64,000 nucleotides of DNA from Agelaius tricolor (Eukaryota > Chordata > Aves > Passeriformes > Icteridae), in assembly GCA_023055355.1 (NCBI GenBank), contig JALJCS010000034.1:820001-884000 (forward strand). Reading direction: 5' to 3'. Both the position numbers and the translations under genes were made by a program. This document shows, in pieces, positions 36,101-50,300 of this stretch (its first letter is position 1; every line of letters starts with the position of its first letter). The notes beneath the pieces were generated by a model. That model worked only from the letters and a program-made list of their open reading frames with translations, was not told the origin of the DNA and searched no databases.

Positions 36101-36590
36101 GATTAATTTGAGGTGCTGCCTCTTTTGCCACTGTTTTGGCACATTTTGTATGTGTCTTATTCATGCACGTAGTTATTAGTGGAGACACAGCATAAGGTAG
36201 GTGAACACATTCTTGAATGTGTGCTCTGACACACAGTCCACGTGTCATGGTGGTGTTGTCTTTGCTATTTCCTTTTTGCACAGAAGTTCTTTGTCTGATT
36301 TTTATTGAACCATATCTTTTGGAAAAGATATATTTTTCTTTCTTCCTTGGTAAGTATAATGGGGCCCATTTTTTCTTTTTTTGGAGCCTTCTCTACACAA
36401 TAAAAACCCCAGTGGAGGCGGACAGTGCTCATCCTCCATAGCTGGTCTGGGGCCTAAGCAGCAACATTATGAGAGTCACTAGCAATGTGTGTAAGAAACA
36501 ACTCACCGCAAGGGAAAATGAGACACAGGCACAGAAATCCCAGATCTGTTTAGCAAGCTACTTTTTTAGAGCTGCTTGGAGAATGTGACA
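33184..36590 (-). other. GALNT18: GALNT18 upstream intron segment
   Basis: AT-rich intron. No exon or named repeat is seen. A cluster of TAAT-core words, including GCTAATTATTAGCTAATTAT at 35869-35888, lies at 35748-35915. Confidence 0.7.
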
Positions 36591-36850
36591 CGCAGTGGTG
36601 ACGTCCTTGTGTCAGGTAATGCAGGTGACCAGCGCAGACACAGCAGGAGATGAGGACTCCAGACTGTCAAGCACTCGCACTGTGGGGGTATAAAAACCCA
36701 GGGGTTCCTTTGTTTGGGGCTCCTCATTGCAGGCACCAGACTGGAGCTGCTCTTTTTCTTATTGCACCATGAATAAAGTATTTTAAGGGTCGTGATGTCT
36801 GAGGCTCTCCTGTGGGGATCCCGGGATGGAGCCGGTGAAGAGACCTGGTC
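36591..36850 (+). mobile_element. Probable ERV LTR of a different family
   Basis: TATAAAA at 36689-36695 in GGGGGTATAAAAACCCAGGG is followed by GCAGGCACCAGACTGGAGC (an R-region-like block) and an AATAAA at 36772-36777, about 80 bp further on; then TGATGTCTGAGGCTCTCCTG. The spacing of TATA box, cap region and poly(A) signal is that of a short retroviral LTR. Both ends are uncertain and no coding remnant is attached. It is unrelated in sequence to the four-copy family. Confidence 0.5.
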
Positions 36851-39580
36851 TGGCTGTGAGTGTGGAGGGCACAGGTGAGAAGGGGCCTCAGTCCCAGTGC
36901 AGGAGTGACTCCAGGATGTCCAGACAGGCATGGTGCCTTAGCAACTGCAGTTCACACCTCTCAAGGTTTTCATTAACTTTCATGGGAGAAGTAGCCCAGG
37001 TAAGGTATCTTTATCCATTGCAGTATTTGTTCATGTCCTGGACTCTTTTGACTAACCCGATGCTATTGGTCTTTGAATCGGATGACAAAAATGCAGAATC
37101 ATTTGGAGAGAGAATCCAGGAGCTTGAAGGTGTGATAATTTATTGGGTGTGTTGGGCTGAAGTTCTGCAGGGTTTGTGATAAGGCATTATCATGAGAGGT
37201 TCTTTTACACAAAGAAATAAAGCCATCACACCTAATCTTGATGGGTTTATTTAGATATGAATCTATAGAAGACATCAAAGAGTATGACTTGCATGTGTAT
37301 TTATAGTATTATAATCCATTGTAATGAACATTTTTCCAGTGGGGAATAAACTTAGCTCTAAAGTGAAAAAAAAAAGGAAAATGTTAGACTGTTCCTATCT
37401 ATTTGTTTACATTTTTGTACTGATAATAGTTAACTATCTTTTGTTATATTTTTGATAGTCTTATATTCTTGGGTTTTTTGTATTCTCACTTACCTGACAG
37501 TACAAATGATATATATTTCATTCCTCATGGAGGGATAAAGTTATGTCCAGTTTATTCATGCATTTCTAGACTTCCCTAACAGGAATATTGAATTCTGGGA
37601 TTTTTTCTTCTCATTAAGCTGTTAGATTGTACTGCCATGCTGTATGGAATGCCTTCAGCTGATTTATATAAGTAGCACGGGCATGGGCTTGCAGTGACTG
37701 GGGAGGTCATGCTGTGTCTTCTTGATTTGGACACAAAGATGTGATGGCCAATACAGACCCTGCTGTGGGAAACTGTCCTCAGGCAGAATTAAACTCATAA
37801 AATGGAAGGGCAAAGGCTCCTTTTGGAGACGGATGATTCTTAAATGTCAAAGTTTGGGAGGGACCCAACAAGACCCAAGCATGTGCACTGCATTAACAAA
37901 TAGAAATGGGAAGCTTTGGGAAAACTTCTGAAACATTTTCTTTTCCAAACACCACCATTTCACTTTTGCTTAGATCAGTTTCCACCAGCTGCTCTTCCAG
38001 GAGGGGATTTTCCATGCTAGTCAAATACCCATGGAGGAACACAGGCTGAATGTGTTCCTGTTACATGGCCAATAAAGTGGTACAGCAAATGACACAGAAT
38101 CAAAAGGAATGGTGTAATGCTGGCAGATAAAGCAAATCCTGTCTTAGGGTTTATCCCCAATGAGAAAATCTCCCAGACTCTCCCAATCAAGTTTAGGCAC
38201 TTCATATCAGACAAGGATTTCATCTTCTGACTTCTCAAGCATCTCAGTAATATGAGTGTTTGTGACATCTCCTCTTAGCTACATCACTCATGCCTCAGTG
38301 CATGGCATGATGGATTGTAGTGTAATGTGATTGATACAGCCTGATCTGCAGAGCTCCCAGTGACAAATGAGCTTGGGGAATGGGTGAAAAAGGAGAATTG
38401 CTTTGATGTTATTGTCAAAGAAAGAGTCTTTTCTGCATGAGCAACTGGTTTAAAGAATTATCCAGAAGTGAAGAGGATATGCTGTTACATTAGGTATAGG
38501 TCAAGAGTTTGGGAGTTTTTAGAAATAATTAACATTGATAAGAAGTATTTAAATGACAGTCTAAGCGTGTTCTGCTGTGCGCACATAAATCTCATCCTGG
38601 CTTGGAGGTGTAACTCAGGCCCATGGGGCAGAAAGATGGGGCTGTTCTCGCAGCAGCTTTGCAAAACAGAAATTCTCACCAGCTTCTGCTTCAAAGAGAG
38701 CCTACCTGGATCCCATTCCCTCACACACAAACCCAGTGTTGTTCTGGAAACCTGCCTGTTAAAGAACAGGGTATTCTAATTCTGTCCCAGACACACACTC
38801 TGCTTTCAGCTGCCTTTTATTCCTAAACCTTGGCCTGTTCCAGGGAGAAAACTCATGATTCCTTTCTAAATATCTGCTTGAACATGTACCTCAAGAAACA
38901 ACAAACAAACCCCAACCGCAGAGAGATTAATTGAATCTATCTAAATTTTATCGTATTAATGTCTTGAACAGACAAAGTCCATGAAGTCATTGCTGATAGA
39001 GGATGTACAGACTTAAGCTTTTATTTTGAAGTCTGTAATTTGCCTGTTGAATAACCTAAGTATTTCATTATGTTATGCCAGAATTACCCCATTTATAAAG
39101 TACTGATACAGATGCTGCTTACTTTGTAAAAGGCTTTCAGATCTGTGGTTTCTGTCAGAGGATTAGTTTGTATTGCTGTCTGCAAACCTACTTATATTAA
39201 TCAAAATCCCAATCATAGCACCAGTAATTTTAAAATTGGGGTTTAATTCTTTCATTAAGGTCAGTTGTCTGTCAGTCTACAGACACCACCACAGGCATTG
39301 ACATGTCTCAGAAGCTACTCCATCTCTTCCCAGCTGCAACTGTGTGTTGTGGTGCTCCTTCTCCCTCCTGTTCCTGAGAGAACTTCCTTTCTATTTCAGT
39401 GAGTCAGACAAGTGTTTCCAAAACAATCTATGGATGAGGGCTCTGTTAGCAGTTAAGTGAAAAGGGAGATGTGCTGTGCAAAACTTCTTTGTTTATTGCT
39501 TTTGCTGACTGGCTGGAAGTGGGGTCACAGTAAGCTCGGAGGGCTTGATATGAATGAAATAATTTAACCAGAAAATACAT
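36851..39580 (-). other. GALNT18: GALNT18 upstream intron segment
   Basis: No exon or repeat that I can name. Open frames are short and overlap on both strands. Confidence 0.65.
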
Positions 39581-39876
39581 TGTAGGGAGATACAATATAA
39601 GAAAATAAAGGTAGTGTAGAAAGTAATCTTAGCCCTTAAGGAGTTGCAGCTGAGCCAATTATTAGAGATTGGCAACAGGCCTGACTTTACCAGGCCACAG
39701 CTGTAGCCAATAATAAGAGTGTTATAAAAGAGTGGATTGGTTGGTTGAGGGGAACTGGAGTCAGTTGGCTGCTGTGAGAAGAAGGACGAGTCAGTGCTTA
39801 GAGGAGCTGCCTACGAGAAACATCAAGGAGGTACAAAACTTTAGCAATACGGAACTTTTGTAATATAATGACAACA
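39581..39876 (+). mobile_element. Probable solo LTR of a third family
   Basis: 296 bp from TGTAGGGAGATACAATATAA to ATAATGACAACA (TG...CA). It has a CCAAT box (GCCAAT at 39706-39711), then TATAAAA at 39723-39729, and a GGACGAGTCAGTGC block. The block order (TTAAGGAGTTGCAGCTGAG, AACAGGCCTGACTTTA, GGCCACAGCTGTAGCC) matches repeat text that I remember from other songbird sequences. The flanks atacat and aagcat agree at four of six bases, which may be a decayed 6-bp target duplication. No internal viral sequence. Confidence 0.6.
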
Positions 39877-42800
39877 AAGCATCTTAAGGAAGGTGACTCT
39901 GCAAAATGCCATCCTTAACCAATCTCACATTTGTGCCTTTAATAGTTGTTATTAAAGTGTGATTTTACGTAAATGAAGATGTATATGGTTTCCGGATTGA
40001 TGGAACTCAAGCATGGGATTACTGTAATTTTGCACAAAAATGCACCAAGGTATTCTCAGCCAGCATCAGAATTAATGAATGAAAGCAAATAATTTCAGTT
40101 CTTGGGGCCATCACAACTTCAGTGATATTGGGAAATCTCCCAGTGGCACAGGGCCATGAGATGGTGGCAGCATTCCCTTAGTGCTGCTGGCACCACGAGG
40201 GGTGGCTGCACAGCCGTGTGTCCTTTGTGCTGGCTCACTGATTGCTGTGGCTGGGGATGCCTTGACATGAGCAAGAGCAACAGTCTCTTTTAGGAAGTTC
40301 AGGAGCCGTAGGTTATCAAATATGGTTTATATTGGCTAGTTTAACTGTTGAATAAAATGTAGGTGATATCTGCAATTCCTGTGCCAGGAATCGGGTGTAG
40401 AAGTGCAAAAACGCTTGGATTTTAGCGTATGGCGTTATACATCCCAGTACAGTGTGTGTAGGAAGGTGGATGCCAGGTCACACACATTTTCAAAAGCAGG
40501 GATGACTAACTCTCAGGCTGGAGAGCAGAAGTCAAAGTTTGCTTCTGTAATGGGCTGTGCAGAGTAGCAATATTTTTGTTCAGGTCTCTAGTAACCTGTG
40601 CATTAGGAATAAAAATTACAACTTAGCTGTTTAGGAGTCAACAAAGAACAACTGCTGTCCTGTTTCTCTGTGAGCAAGGGCTGAGCTGGTGAGTAATGAC
40701 TTCTGGATCAATGCTGATTTTTATTTGCTATTTCCTGATGCTAAGCATGAGTCTCCTTCACTTTCACTGCTTGAAGTACGTATGCCTTCGCTGCTCTGTT
40801 TTTCATGATTTCTGCCTTCCCACTGAAGCTTGATCCTTTTAACAAGACCTGTATGGGGTAATTTGCAGTAAAAAAGTATGGATTGTTTTTGGGAATCTAC
40901 TTGTTTCTGACTTGCACCTATTGCACTGAGCCATGTTTGTAAATGTGAAGCTGAAACGTTAGCAATATTGCAATACTGTACATTTTTACTTGTTATTCAA
41001 AAGTACTATTAATAGTGTCCTGTTTATGGATGACTAAGCAAAAAAATTGAAATGCAAGTGAAAAAACATTTGGCTAAGAAAGAGCAAAGTCTTGCCCACA
41101 TATGCTTTAAAATAACAGTGTTCTGAGTGGTGGCCTCAGGCAAATAGTTCGACGTGGAGTGATGGGAGCAGACTACTGGAAGTAATTATAAAAAATTGAT
41201 GAGTTGATAACATAATGCTATAAAGCACCAGCTTCATCTGTAGCTTTTTAGAGTACAGGAAACTTTGACCCAAAAAGGTTTAGAATGGCTGGAAGGCATT
41301 TGATTGAAAAAAGGGGAGCTATAAAGCTTAAAATAAGAGGCAGATTCAAGTGCTGGTGAAGTTATCATTTTAACTGAGCTGACTTTTAGTAGACTGAATT
41401 CCTGTAAACCATCTAGTGCATAAAAATAAAGCAAAATGGTAACTGAAACTATATTTTGTAGCACAACATCTTTTATTTCAGTATAAGTAAAGGACAGTTT
41501 GAACAGTAGAAGTGGAATTTTTAGAGGAAGGGTTTTGCTTTAATGCAAGTTTGGAGACTAGAATGTCAGTGGTGAACAGTTTGAGAAAAGCGAACATCTT
41601 TGATTTGAAGCTATCAGGATTTTTTGTTCCTCCTTGTAAAGAAGAAAATAACCAGAATCAGTCACTAAGGTTCCTTTGAAGTGCTCTAGCAAGTTATGAA
41701 CTGCACATGTTGGTAACTGTCTGCGTAGCAAAAGTGCTTTCCTTTTAGGAAGTGGGTGAGAGAAATAATTTGAAATTTTCATTTGCAAGATGATGTTCAT
41801 GGTAGAAATGGCTATAAGTTGTCCTGGTCTTTCTAAAAAATATTTCTTTGACAGACCTTGTCCAGATCAGGAAAAAGAGTCACTAACAATCTCAATTCAC
41901 AAAAATATGTTTAAAAGACCATTAGTACTTTAAACCAAGTTTAGAGGTATTCACTTTCAACCTACCATTGCTCTTGTTCCTTTTTGCAATAATAATAATA
42001 CCTTCAATAATAATAATTTCTTTTCCATATTCCTGTTTATTGCTGTATATATGGCACCATAGCTATGCTTCTTTATTTATTGCTGTAACAAACACCCGGG
42101 AAAATTGTGCAGTACCTTATTCTAAATGATATAGTAACCTGGCCAAAAAAAGAAATTAATTCACACTGTGCATACAGTCTGAGTGAAGAGAGCACAGCTC
42201 TGGTTTTGGTAGGTAATGCAGATTGGTACAAGGTTAAGAAACAGGTTACCTTTACAACCTTACAATTTTTGTGAAAGTGTTAGCACTTAAAAAAATTTTT
42301 TTCTGCTTGGTTTTTTAAGATGTAGTGAGACTGCAGGAGTTGGAGGCATGCCAACTTGTCTTGTGCAGGAACAGGTGAAAATGATTTTAAAAGCAATATT
42401 TGTGTTTTACTTCATTAGCTTTCTCTTACTTACTGGTATTCAGACTTGGTTCCTACTCATGCTTACCTGCACACCACCACCAAAAATCCCCCACACATTC
42501 CCTAGCCCTGTGAGCTCCCAGGAAAGCGCTGCAGGAATTCATCAATGGAATGAACAGCTGTCTGAAGGCTGCCCACACCTGCACAGGGAACTGGGGTTTA
42601 GCTCTTATCCCACCATGCTTACTGTCTCCTGCTTGCCACAGATCCTTGCCTTTGTTCTGGCTGTCAGAGCTGCAGGAGGAACGTTGGTTCCAGAGGGAAG
42701 TTTGTGCTTCCTGGGTTCTTTGCACCAGGCAGAGAATTCTGTCATTGCTGGGAGCTTGGCCATCAGCAGAGCAGAGGGACTGATCTCCTGGGGCTGGGGT

Positions 42801-44299
42801 CAGCGTGATCCAGGGACAGGGATACCAGCAGTCAAAATAGAATCCCAGATGTGTTGTTTGGTAATGTGGGAACCCCAGCAATGAACATCTGAAAGGTGCT
42901 TTTCAGAGAAGGATTCTCTTTTACCAGAGTTTCCATTCAGAGGTTTATAAGGCCTGGTGCTTGTTTTGGAATTTGCTAATCTTCGATTTTCTCTGGCAAT
43001 TAAAATGTGCACAGTCAGTGATGGAAATAGAACAATTAAGGTTGTGTAAAGACCTGGCCTACTCAGATTTTTCTTGGAGAGAAAAGAGGTGTGGGAGGGG
43101 AATTAGCTAAAGAAGGCAGTACTTCTGTCACCTACAGCGTACATGAAAACTCTTGCTTATTTAAAGAAATAAGCTGTCACTGTAACTTTGGTGGATGGGG
43201 CCCAAAAAGAGGATGAAATTCAGGCACTTTTTCATACACTTGTGGCATAATGAGTGGCTGTACTTCTGGCAGGGTATCACAGTACATAAAGTAAGTTCAG
43301 GTTACCTGTAATCTTTATATCACAAATGATCTAGTATGGGTCATAAATCCTGTAAATTTGAGGTTGCCTAAAATAGAGAGCAAAATGATCAGTCATTCTC
43401 ATGAGCTGACCTAGCCTGGGTAATCACAAGGAAGAGTTGTGACAGGAACTAAAGGAAAATGCGGTTCATTGAATCTTTCATAAATTGATAAACTCTTGCA
43501 GCTTTAAAGGAATGACCCTTTCAAAGCAAAATAATGAAATCCATCTCTTGTCAGTTTGGGGAGATTTATAATTGTAAGCTGATGAATTTTAGCAATGCTG
43601 TCAGTCTGCTTTTCAGATCGATGCCAATGAAATATTTTGTTTACGATTTAACCTCCAGCTCCCCTGAAATTTGTGAGTTTTAATACCAGAAGTAGTTATG
43701 TCTAACTCTATCGATCCACTGGTAAATTAAATGGCAAACAAAAGCAACCTTATTATTTTGTCAAAATGCTCTCAATAGGAAGCAAAACTCTTTATTAAAA
43801 CAGGATATGTTACACTGAAATGAAAAGGAAGTTTCATTTCAAGAACCATCTTCTAAAAAACAGAGCAAGACCTTCACACAGCTAGATTTATTTGATGGGA
43901 ATAGTACAAAGGTAATAAAACTGCAATTGTATATTGAATTTCTTTTCCCTGGAATAAAGACAAAGGACCTAAAAAAAGATCTAAGACCTACCTAAAATGC
44001 ACATATGATAAATTTGCTCCAGCAATGTATTTTCTTTTTTTTCCTTCAAGTAGCTAATGAATAACTTTTCTTTTTGAAATTTTAGGGCTTATGTATTTCT
44101 ATTTCATGTCGAATCCCCTACTGATCTCTGAAATATGTTGTGCAAACATACATTGTATGTAGGTTATATATTCACAGTGACATTACTGTGGTGCAGGAGC
44201 ACAATGAACGCAATCTTTAGGGGGGTATTTCCAGTGCTGAGTAAGTTAATATTTCAGCCACGTTCCAGCCCATGGAATCATTTACTTTTGAAAAGAGCT
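39877..44299 (-). other. GALNT18: GALNT18 upstream intron segment
   Basis: AT-rich intron with a short AAT-type microsatellite at 41989-42018. The longest open frame of the window (42348-42884, plus strand, 178 codons) lies here, but it has no recognisable domain and a rival frame on the other strand. No exon is seen. Confidence 0.65.
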
Positions 44300-44398
44300 T
44301 TAAGATTATCAGTTTAAAGTTATCAAGTGTGCTGACCCTGCACTGCCAAGCCCACCACTAAACCATGTCCCCAAGTGCCACATCTAGGTGGCTTTTGA
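44300..44398 (-). mobile_element. CR1 LINE 3' fragment
   Basis: About 100 bp of antisense CR1: GTGCTGACCCTGCACTGCC, AAGCCCACCACTAAACCATG, TCCCCAAGTGCCACATCTAG, GTGGCTTTTGAG. Minus strand, truncated at both ends. Confidence 0.85.
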
Positions 44399-47300
44399 GT
44401 AATTCAGTAGGAGAGTAACTCCTAGCTAAGGACAGCCACATAAATGTTTTTTCTTATGTGGCATGATAATTCCATAAAAGAACCAAGTTGTTAACAAAGT
44501 AATAATATATTTTTAAAAAATCCAAACCTGCACGTAATGCTAAACCATGATTTTAAGTTTTTTTCTTGATCACACCAATCTGAAGTGCTTGCATCACTAC
44601 CGGCCTCTTAACAAATTTCTAGAGATTGAGATTTGTGCAGCTTACAAATGCCAGTGGTTCTATAGTTTATCCATCTCTAAATACCTCCTTGAGATGGTAT
44701 TGGCTATTTAGGCTTGAGGCAACATGAAAAAATGGCTCTTTTTATGATTAAAATCTACCTGCTACAAATAGGACATGAGAATTCCTTTGCAAGGCATTCA
44801 TCTGCCTTTGGGATGCTCCCATCTGTCTCTGGGAGCAATATTATTCTCCAATAAGTAAAAGAACCCCAACAAAATTAACTTGTTTATAAATCCTACATTT
44901 TAGACTCTTTTAACCTTTGACATGATGGTTTTCAAAGCAGTTTTTTTTTAATGTTTCCTCAAGTGCTTTGCTGTGCTGAAGCCCTGGCTGGAAGTGAGGC
45001 TACATGTCCATGCGGGATTAGATGGGCTCTGACTGAGGAGCTTTTCCCCGCTGCTCCAGGTGTTAGTGCAGGTTTTGTGCTGCCCCAGTGGCAAAGCCTT
45101 GTCTCCCCAGCCTGGGAGAAGTGTCAGTGCTCTAGGAATTTTCAACCATTCCATCACCTGGAAATACAGGATGAGAATGCTATGGTAATATTATTTAAAT
45201 TGAAGCTATTCAGCATTTCAGCATTCTGGGAGCAGAATTTGAAATGTCTCTTTGAGGAGACATTTCTGAAGTAAGCCATACACCTTGTGGTGATCTGGTG
45301 GAAAAATCTGTGTACGTTGGGTAAGTTGCAAAGGCTCTCAGGCGAAATAGTGTCTGCATGGTAGCACTTACTGGTAATATTCTCCTTATGCCAATACTCA
45401 TTCAGAGAGCAGGGTTCCATTGATCCAGAGGAATGGCAAATTAAGTTTCCCAATCTACTGTACAGGCGTGTGTGGGATGTAATCTGTAATAGCAGTGTGT
45501 AATAATTGCAGGAGTCTCTCCTGCAATCTTTCCCTTAGAGGCTTTGTGAATGTTATCTTTATATTTATCAACTACTTGTACTAATTAATAGCAAAAGCTA
45601 AGCATAATATGATTCAAAACAAGCAAACAATTTGTTTGCCCTGTAAATATGACATATTACAGAAACATTTATGCAAAGACCTCAAATTTCAGGAGTAGGT
45701 ATAGCTTAGTGTGTTCTTTGCTTTTGCTTTTCAATGTGATTTCCTGTTGACACTGGTAAACTCTGTTCTGTTCAGCATGGGGACAAGAACATGACATGGC
45801 AACTTGCAACTCTACCCAGCCCTATGACAGGATGAGATGGAAATTTTTTCTTGCTGTTTCCACCGATCTTATTGATCTGAAAAATAAAGCCAATGGAAGG
45901 AACAGGATTACTGTTTCACAGCAAACTTAGATTTCTACTCCTTTCAATTTTGGTCTAGATCTGCTCAAAGTTGCCATTTCAATTTTCCCTATTGACTGAG
46001 AGCAGGTAGAGTTCTGTTTCCAAACCACCAAAACACAAAAACACATAATGAAGCAGCCCCTGCTGTTTCGTTGCCATTCTTGTCAGAGCTACCGCTGCTA
46101 TTAGCAGAGAAGCTGACAAGAGCACCAGTGCCACTGAGCAGGTGGGTTGTCCCCAGAATGTATAATTCTGGGCAGTTTATCCCAAAATGACCACAGTCTA
46201 ATCCACACTCTTTTATTTGAAGCCACCATCTCGAAGGTCTATGAACTTTTCACTTCCTTTTTGGAGGAAGGGAACTGTGCTTTGAGAAACACCAGCATTC
46301 AGATGGATTGGCTGGATAGAATATATTATACTGTCCCCTTGTCACAGAGCTCAAATTTCTGCCATTACCAAGTGTTAATGCTCCTCAGAGTTTCAACAAG
46401 GTCTTTTACAGCTCTTCCTGACATGGGCAGATGTTATTAGTGTCACTGATGGAATGAATTGCCTCTGCCTAGGGCTGCCATGGCCTCTGAAGTCTGAGAT
46501 AGAAATTTTCTGTCATCATAATGTAAAATATACAAGCACTGCTGAGAGAATCTGGAGATTTTTGTATCAGAACATGCAAATTTTCATTTATTTTCACCCT
46601 CTGCAGTGAACCCTTTGTCTCCAGCGAGAGAAAGGGCAAAGGTGTTACAGAGTGGCACCTGCAAATAGCCAGCAGCCTGTTGCTGTCATTTGCTCTTAGC
46701 CGTGCTCCAGCTCTGCCTGAGCCTACAGAGGACACCTCACCTGGCTGTGTTTTTCTCCTGGGCTGCCTGTGCCTGATGAGCCATTCCCTGTAGGACAGAT
46801 CATGGACACTCCTTAGGAACTCTGATAAACTGTGGAGAGCAGCTGAAAGGAGCCTTTGCAAGGGGATGCGGGGATAGCAATAATGGCACAAACACAGCTG
46901 CACTGGGGGAACACCCAGAGTAAATATTCTGAAAGTTACTGGGGTGAGACAGTCCCATTTCACCGGTGACCCTGTGAGGCTGAGCTAAGGTTGACTTGGC
47001 TTTCTTCATTCACTGTAAATGTTCGTCCTCTCTAGGTTGTGATTGCTCATGGTCATTACGGGCATGTATCTGTCTGCTGAATTAGATTTCAGAGGTAAGC
47101 TCAAGACCTGTAACAAAATCTCATTTAGTCTTTTTGTGATTAAAATAATCTCCCTACCTCTTTCTTTCCCTTCAGAAACAAATTGATTGCTGTAGAAGTG
47201 TAGGTAGAATCTTTTTTAAGAAGATGCCTGCTACTGGAATAAGATTGAAGTTGAATTTTTGACTGTAGGTCCTTCTAGCTGAGGAACAGATTATTAAAAT

Positions 47301-50300
47301 ACTTCTAATTATAGAAATTGCTTAGGTGTCTTACACTATGAAAAATAGTATTTTACAGGGGGTTGGGCAGTGTCTCCTCAACAGGAGAATTCACACAGAT
47401 TGTTCTGCCCGTTGGGATGCCAGTGAGCCAAATTGATTCTCAGCAAGTTCTGATGTGCTTAGCACTGAATCTGACTCAACTTGACAGTTCTCTAAGTCAA
47501 GTGGGATTGATAGCCTTACAGCAGCTCCACTTGTTTTTCTTTCTCCTTTATTTAATTGAATAAGAGTTAGTGAAATTCTATTGTCTGTCTCTGCTGTGCA
47601 GACCCACAGTGTAAGTATAAAGCTGTCTTTGATGTGCTATGAGCTCATGATTTTAATCTAGCCAGATGAATTGCACAATTATATATTTCATGACAGTCAC
47701 AGTAGCTGGGCTACAGGAGTTGCTTGAGAAGCATAAATTAGCCATATGCCCAGGTATTTAATTAACAAACATCCTATTCTGGATGTTGCTGAATCTGGCA
47801 TCTCAACTGTAAAAACAATGAGTTATTCTGTTATGCTTAGATGTGCACTTTGATTTTCAGCAGATAGAGTTATTGAGTCTTTGACAAATAAATTAGGTAA
47901 ATAAGCAGCTAAGTATGTTAAGAAGCAGCTCCTGTCTGCTGTAAATTAGTCTGGATTTGCTGACTTTGAGAGAGGAGGCTCCTGCCATCCCTGCCCATGC
48001 ACGTTGGCGTGCAAACAGCCCTATCAACTTAGCTCACATGGTGGAACCCAGTGCTCTGCCCTGTATGGTAGCAGCCAGTTGAAAATATTTGTATACAGAC
48101 AGGGCTTAAAGGAGCTGTAGAGCAGTCTGATGGTGCTCAGGTAAGGTTGTGTGATTTGGGAACACAATCAGAGACAATTCAGAGCAGCAGTACACTTGTG
48201 TTTTCCAGACTTCTGCAGTGGCAGGACTATAGAAATTATCCCTGTGTTAGCTAAGAGCTGACCTGCTGTTCTTATGCCACTAATACTGACATAGACACAG
48301 ATAGACGTATTTGATCCTTAAATGCAAGACTGAAATTTTCAAAAATAAAGCTACAACATCTAAAAATAAATAGGATGCTGCGTAACTCAACATCTGTCTG
48401 TTGAAATCAGAGCTGCAGAAGTTTATAGTATGAAATAGTTATGTGTAATATTTAAAAAGGGCAATTTTAGAACTGATAATCAGCACTTGAGGTTATGTAA
48501 ACTGAAATAAGGAGCATGCTCTCATTTTCAAGAGTAAAAGCTACTTGCTTATGAAAGGCATGGGAGCAAGAAGAAATTTCTTCACTACTCCCATCACAGT
48601 TTGCTTGGAGGTAGATGATGAGCTTCCATCAGGGAAACCATCATCCTTCTTCCTTTTTGCCCTATGTAGGCCCTAACCGTGGATCACAGGATTTAGCAGG
48701 GCCATTTACAGCACCGCAAGATAGATAGAAGGGAAGGTGTAGCAGTTATTGTAGACAGCACTGGATAATCCATCACTTGGATAAGTGAGCAGCCTGTTCT
48801 TCCTTTCTATTCTCTCCAATAAGGACTTGACAGACAAGAAATTGTCCTCTGTGGTACCTAAACTATAAAAAGTGTGCTGGAACTATTGCTGGAGTGATTG
48901 AGCCTTGCTTTGTGCTGTTTCCTGCTGTGTGTCATGGTCTGCATGTTCCAGTTCTCTTCCCCTGATATTAGCCCTTGCCAAGAGGACCATCAGTTGTGAG
49001 AAGGTTCAGCTGTCTGTCACACATGAATGAATTCACCTTTTCTTCTAAAACTCAAAAGACAATAAGGCATAGATTAGTGTTTAAAAAGTTAGATAGTGTA
49101 CTAACATGGTAACTTTCAGGTAGACAGATATTCTCAAGCTATGTTATAATGATCCCTGAATCAATTCTTTAGTGAATTATTGAAGTTAACCCTCACCTTA
49201 ATTAAGGTCATGGAAAACTAAGTTTGATATCAAAATTTATTTATCTCTTAAATCTTTCTCAAGATGTCACATCTGAGATAGGAATCAATAAATTAATTCA
49301 CAATGCTGATAGATTGCAACCACTTGGCTTTAAGAAAAGAACATTTAAATATTTCCTTATCTAAGTATGCACACACTCACCTGAGTTTATTTTCAATGTT
49401 ACTCATTAAAAAAAAATCTCTTGCCAGTGTTCAGTGCTCATGAACAGTTATGGTTTTCTGAGGAATCAGTACTTATTCCAGCACAAGTGTCTGGGTTTGG
49501 AATGGGATCATTTCATTTCTTGAAATCAGAATATGAAATCAGGGAGTTGCAAAACAGTATTTGCCACTTAATGGAATCTGTTTCTGCTTTCCAGTGTGTT
49601 AAGTTTTTAGATCTGAATTTTCATCTTGATAACTTTTCTTTGATTCCTTACTGAGGTTTATTGTCCAGAGAATGTGTTGTGTCATCAATCTAAGCACGTG
49701 CATTATTCTTTCCATTATTTTGCAATAATAGAAAAAAGTCTAAGTAATAGTCAGTCTAAAAATCTTTCTAATCTCATCTTGCTTATTCTGTTTTAATTTT
49801 ATCTTGCTTATTCTGATAGAATTGCAAAAATCAAAACTCACTTGTGTATTAAGGTATTCTCAAAATTGCAGAAGAAGCTACTAAAGGTTTGGAGAAATTT
49901 TCCAATCCTTTTAATTCCATTAAATTCTTTTAATTCCATTTACAGAGAATGATTTTGTAAGGCTATACATATTTCCATTATTTCTGAAGTTGATAGAATG
50001 AATTATATTCTAGAGTTGTTAATCTGTTTTTGTGGATGAGTAGAAATTATCAAAATATTTTTAAATATCTTTCACATCCAGTGATGGTCCACGTTCATCG
50101 CGTTACCTGGGTAGTTAGCTGGAAGCAAATAGGCAATTTTGTATTAATTTGTGAACAAGCAGTGTTAGCATTGCAAATGATGCGGATGATGCAAATACAG
50201 AAAATGGTCTTTATAAAATTAAAATCACTGACAGTATACCAATATTGCATTTTGAAATATTCCTAATGCAGCTCTACTGGTGTCTTGAAAATCATCTAAT

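Noticed and set aside
42348..42884. Longest open frame in the window (178 codons, plus strand)
   Set aside because: About one frame this long is expected by chance in 64 kb read in six frames. It overlaps a 142-codon frame on the other strand, and I see no domain, conserved motif or splice context.
46469..46963. 164-codon minus-strand open frame
   Set aside because: No recognisable domain, and no GALNT text or splice sites joining it to GALNT18. Treated as chance.
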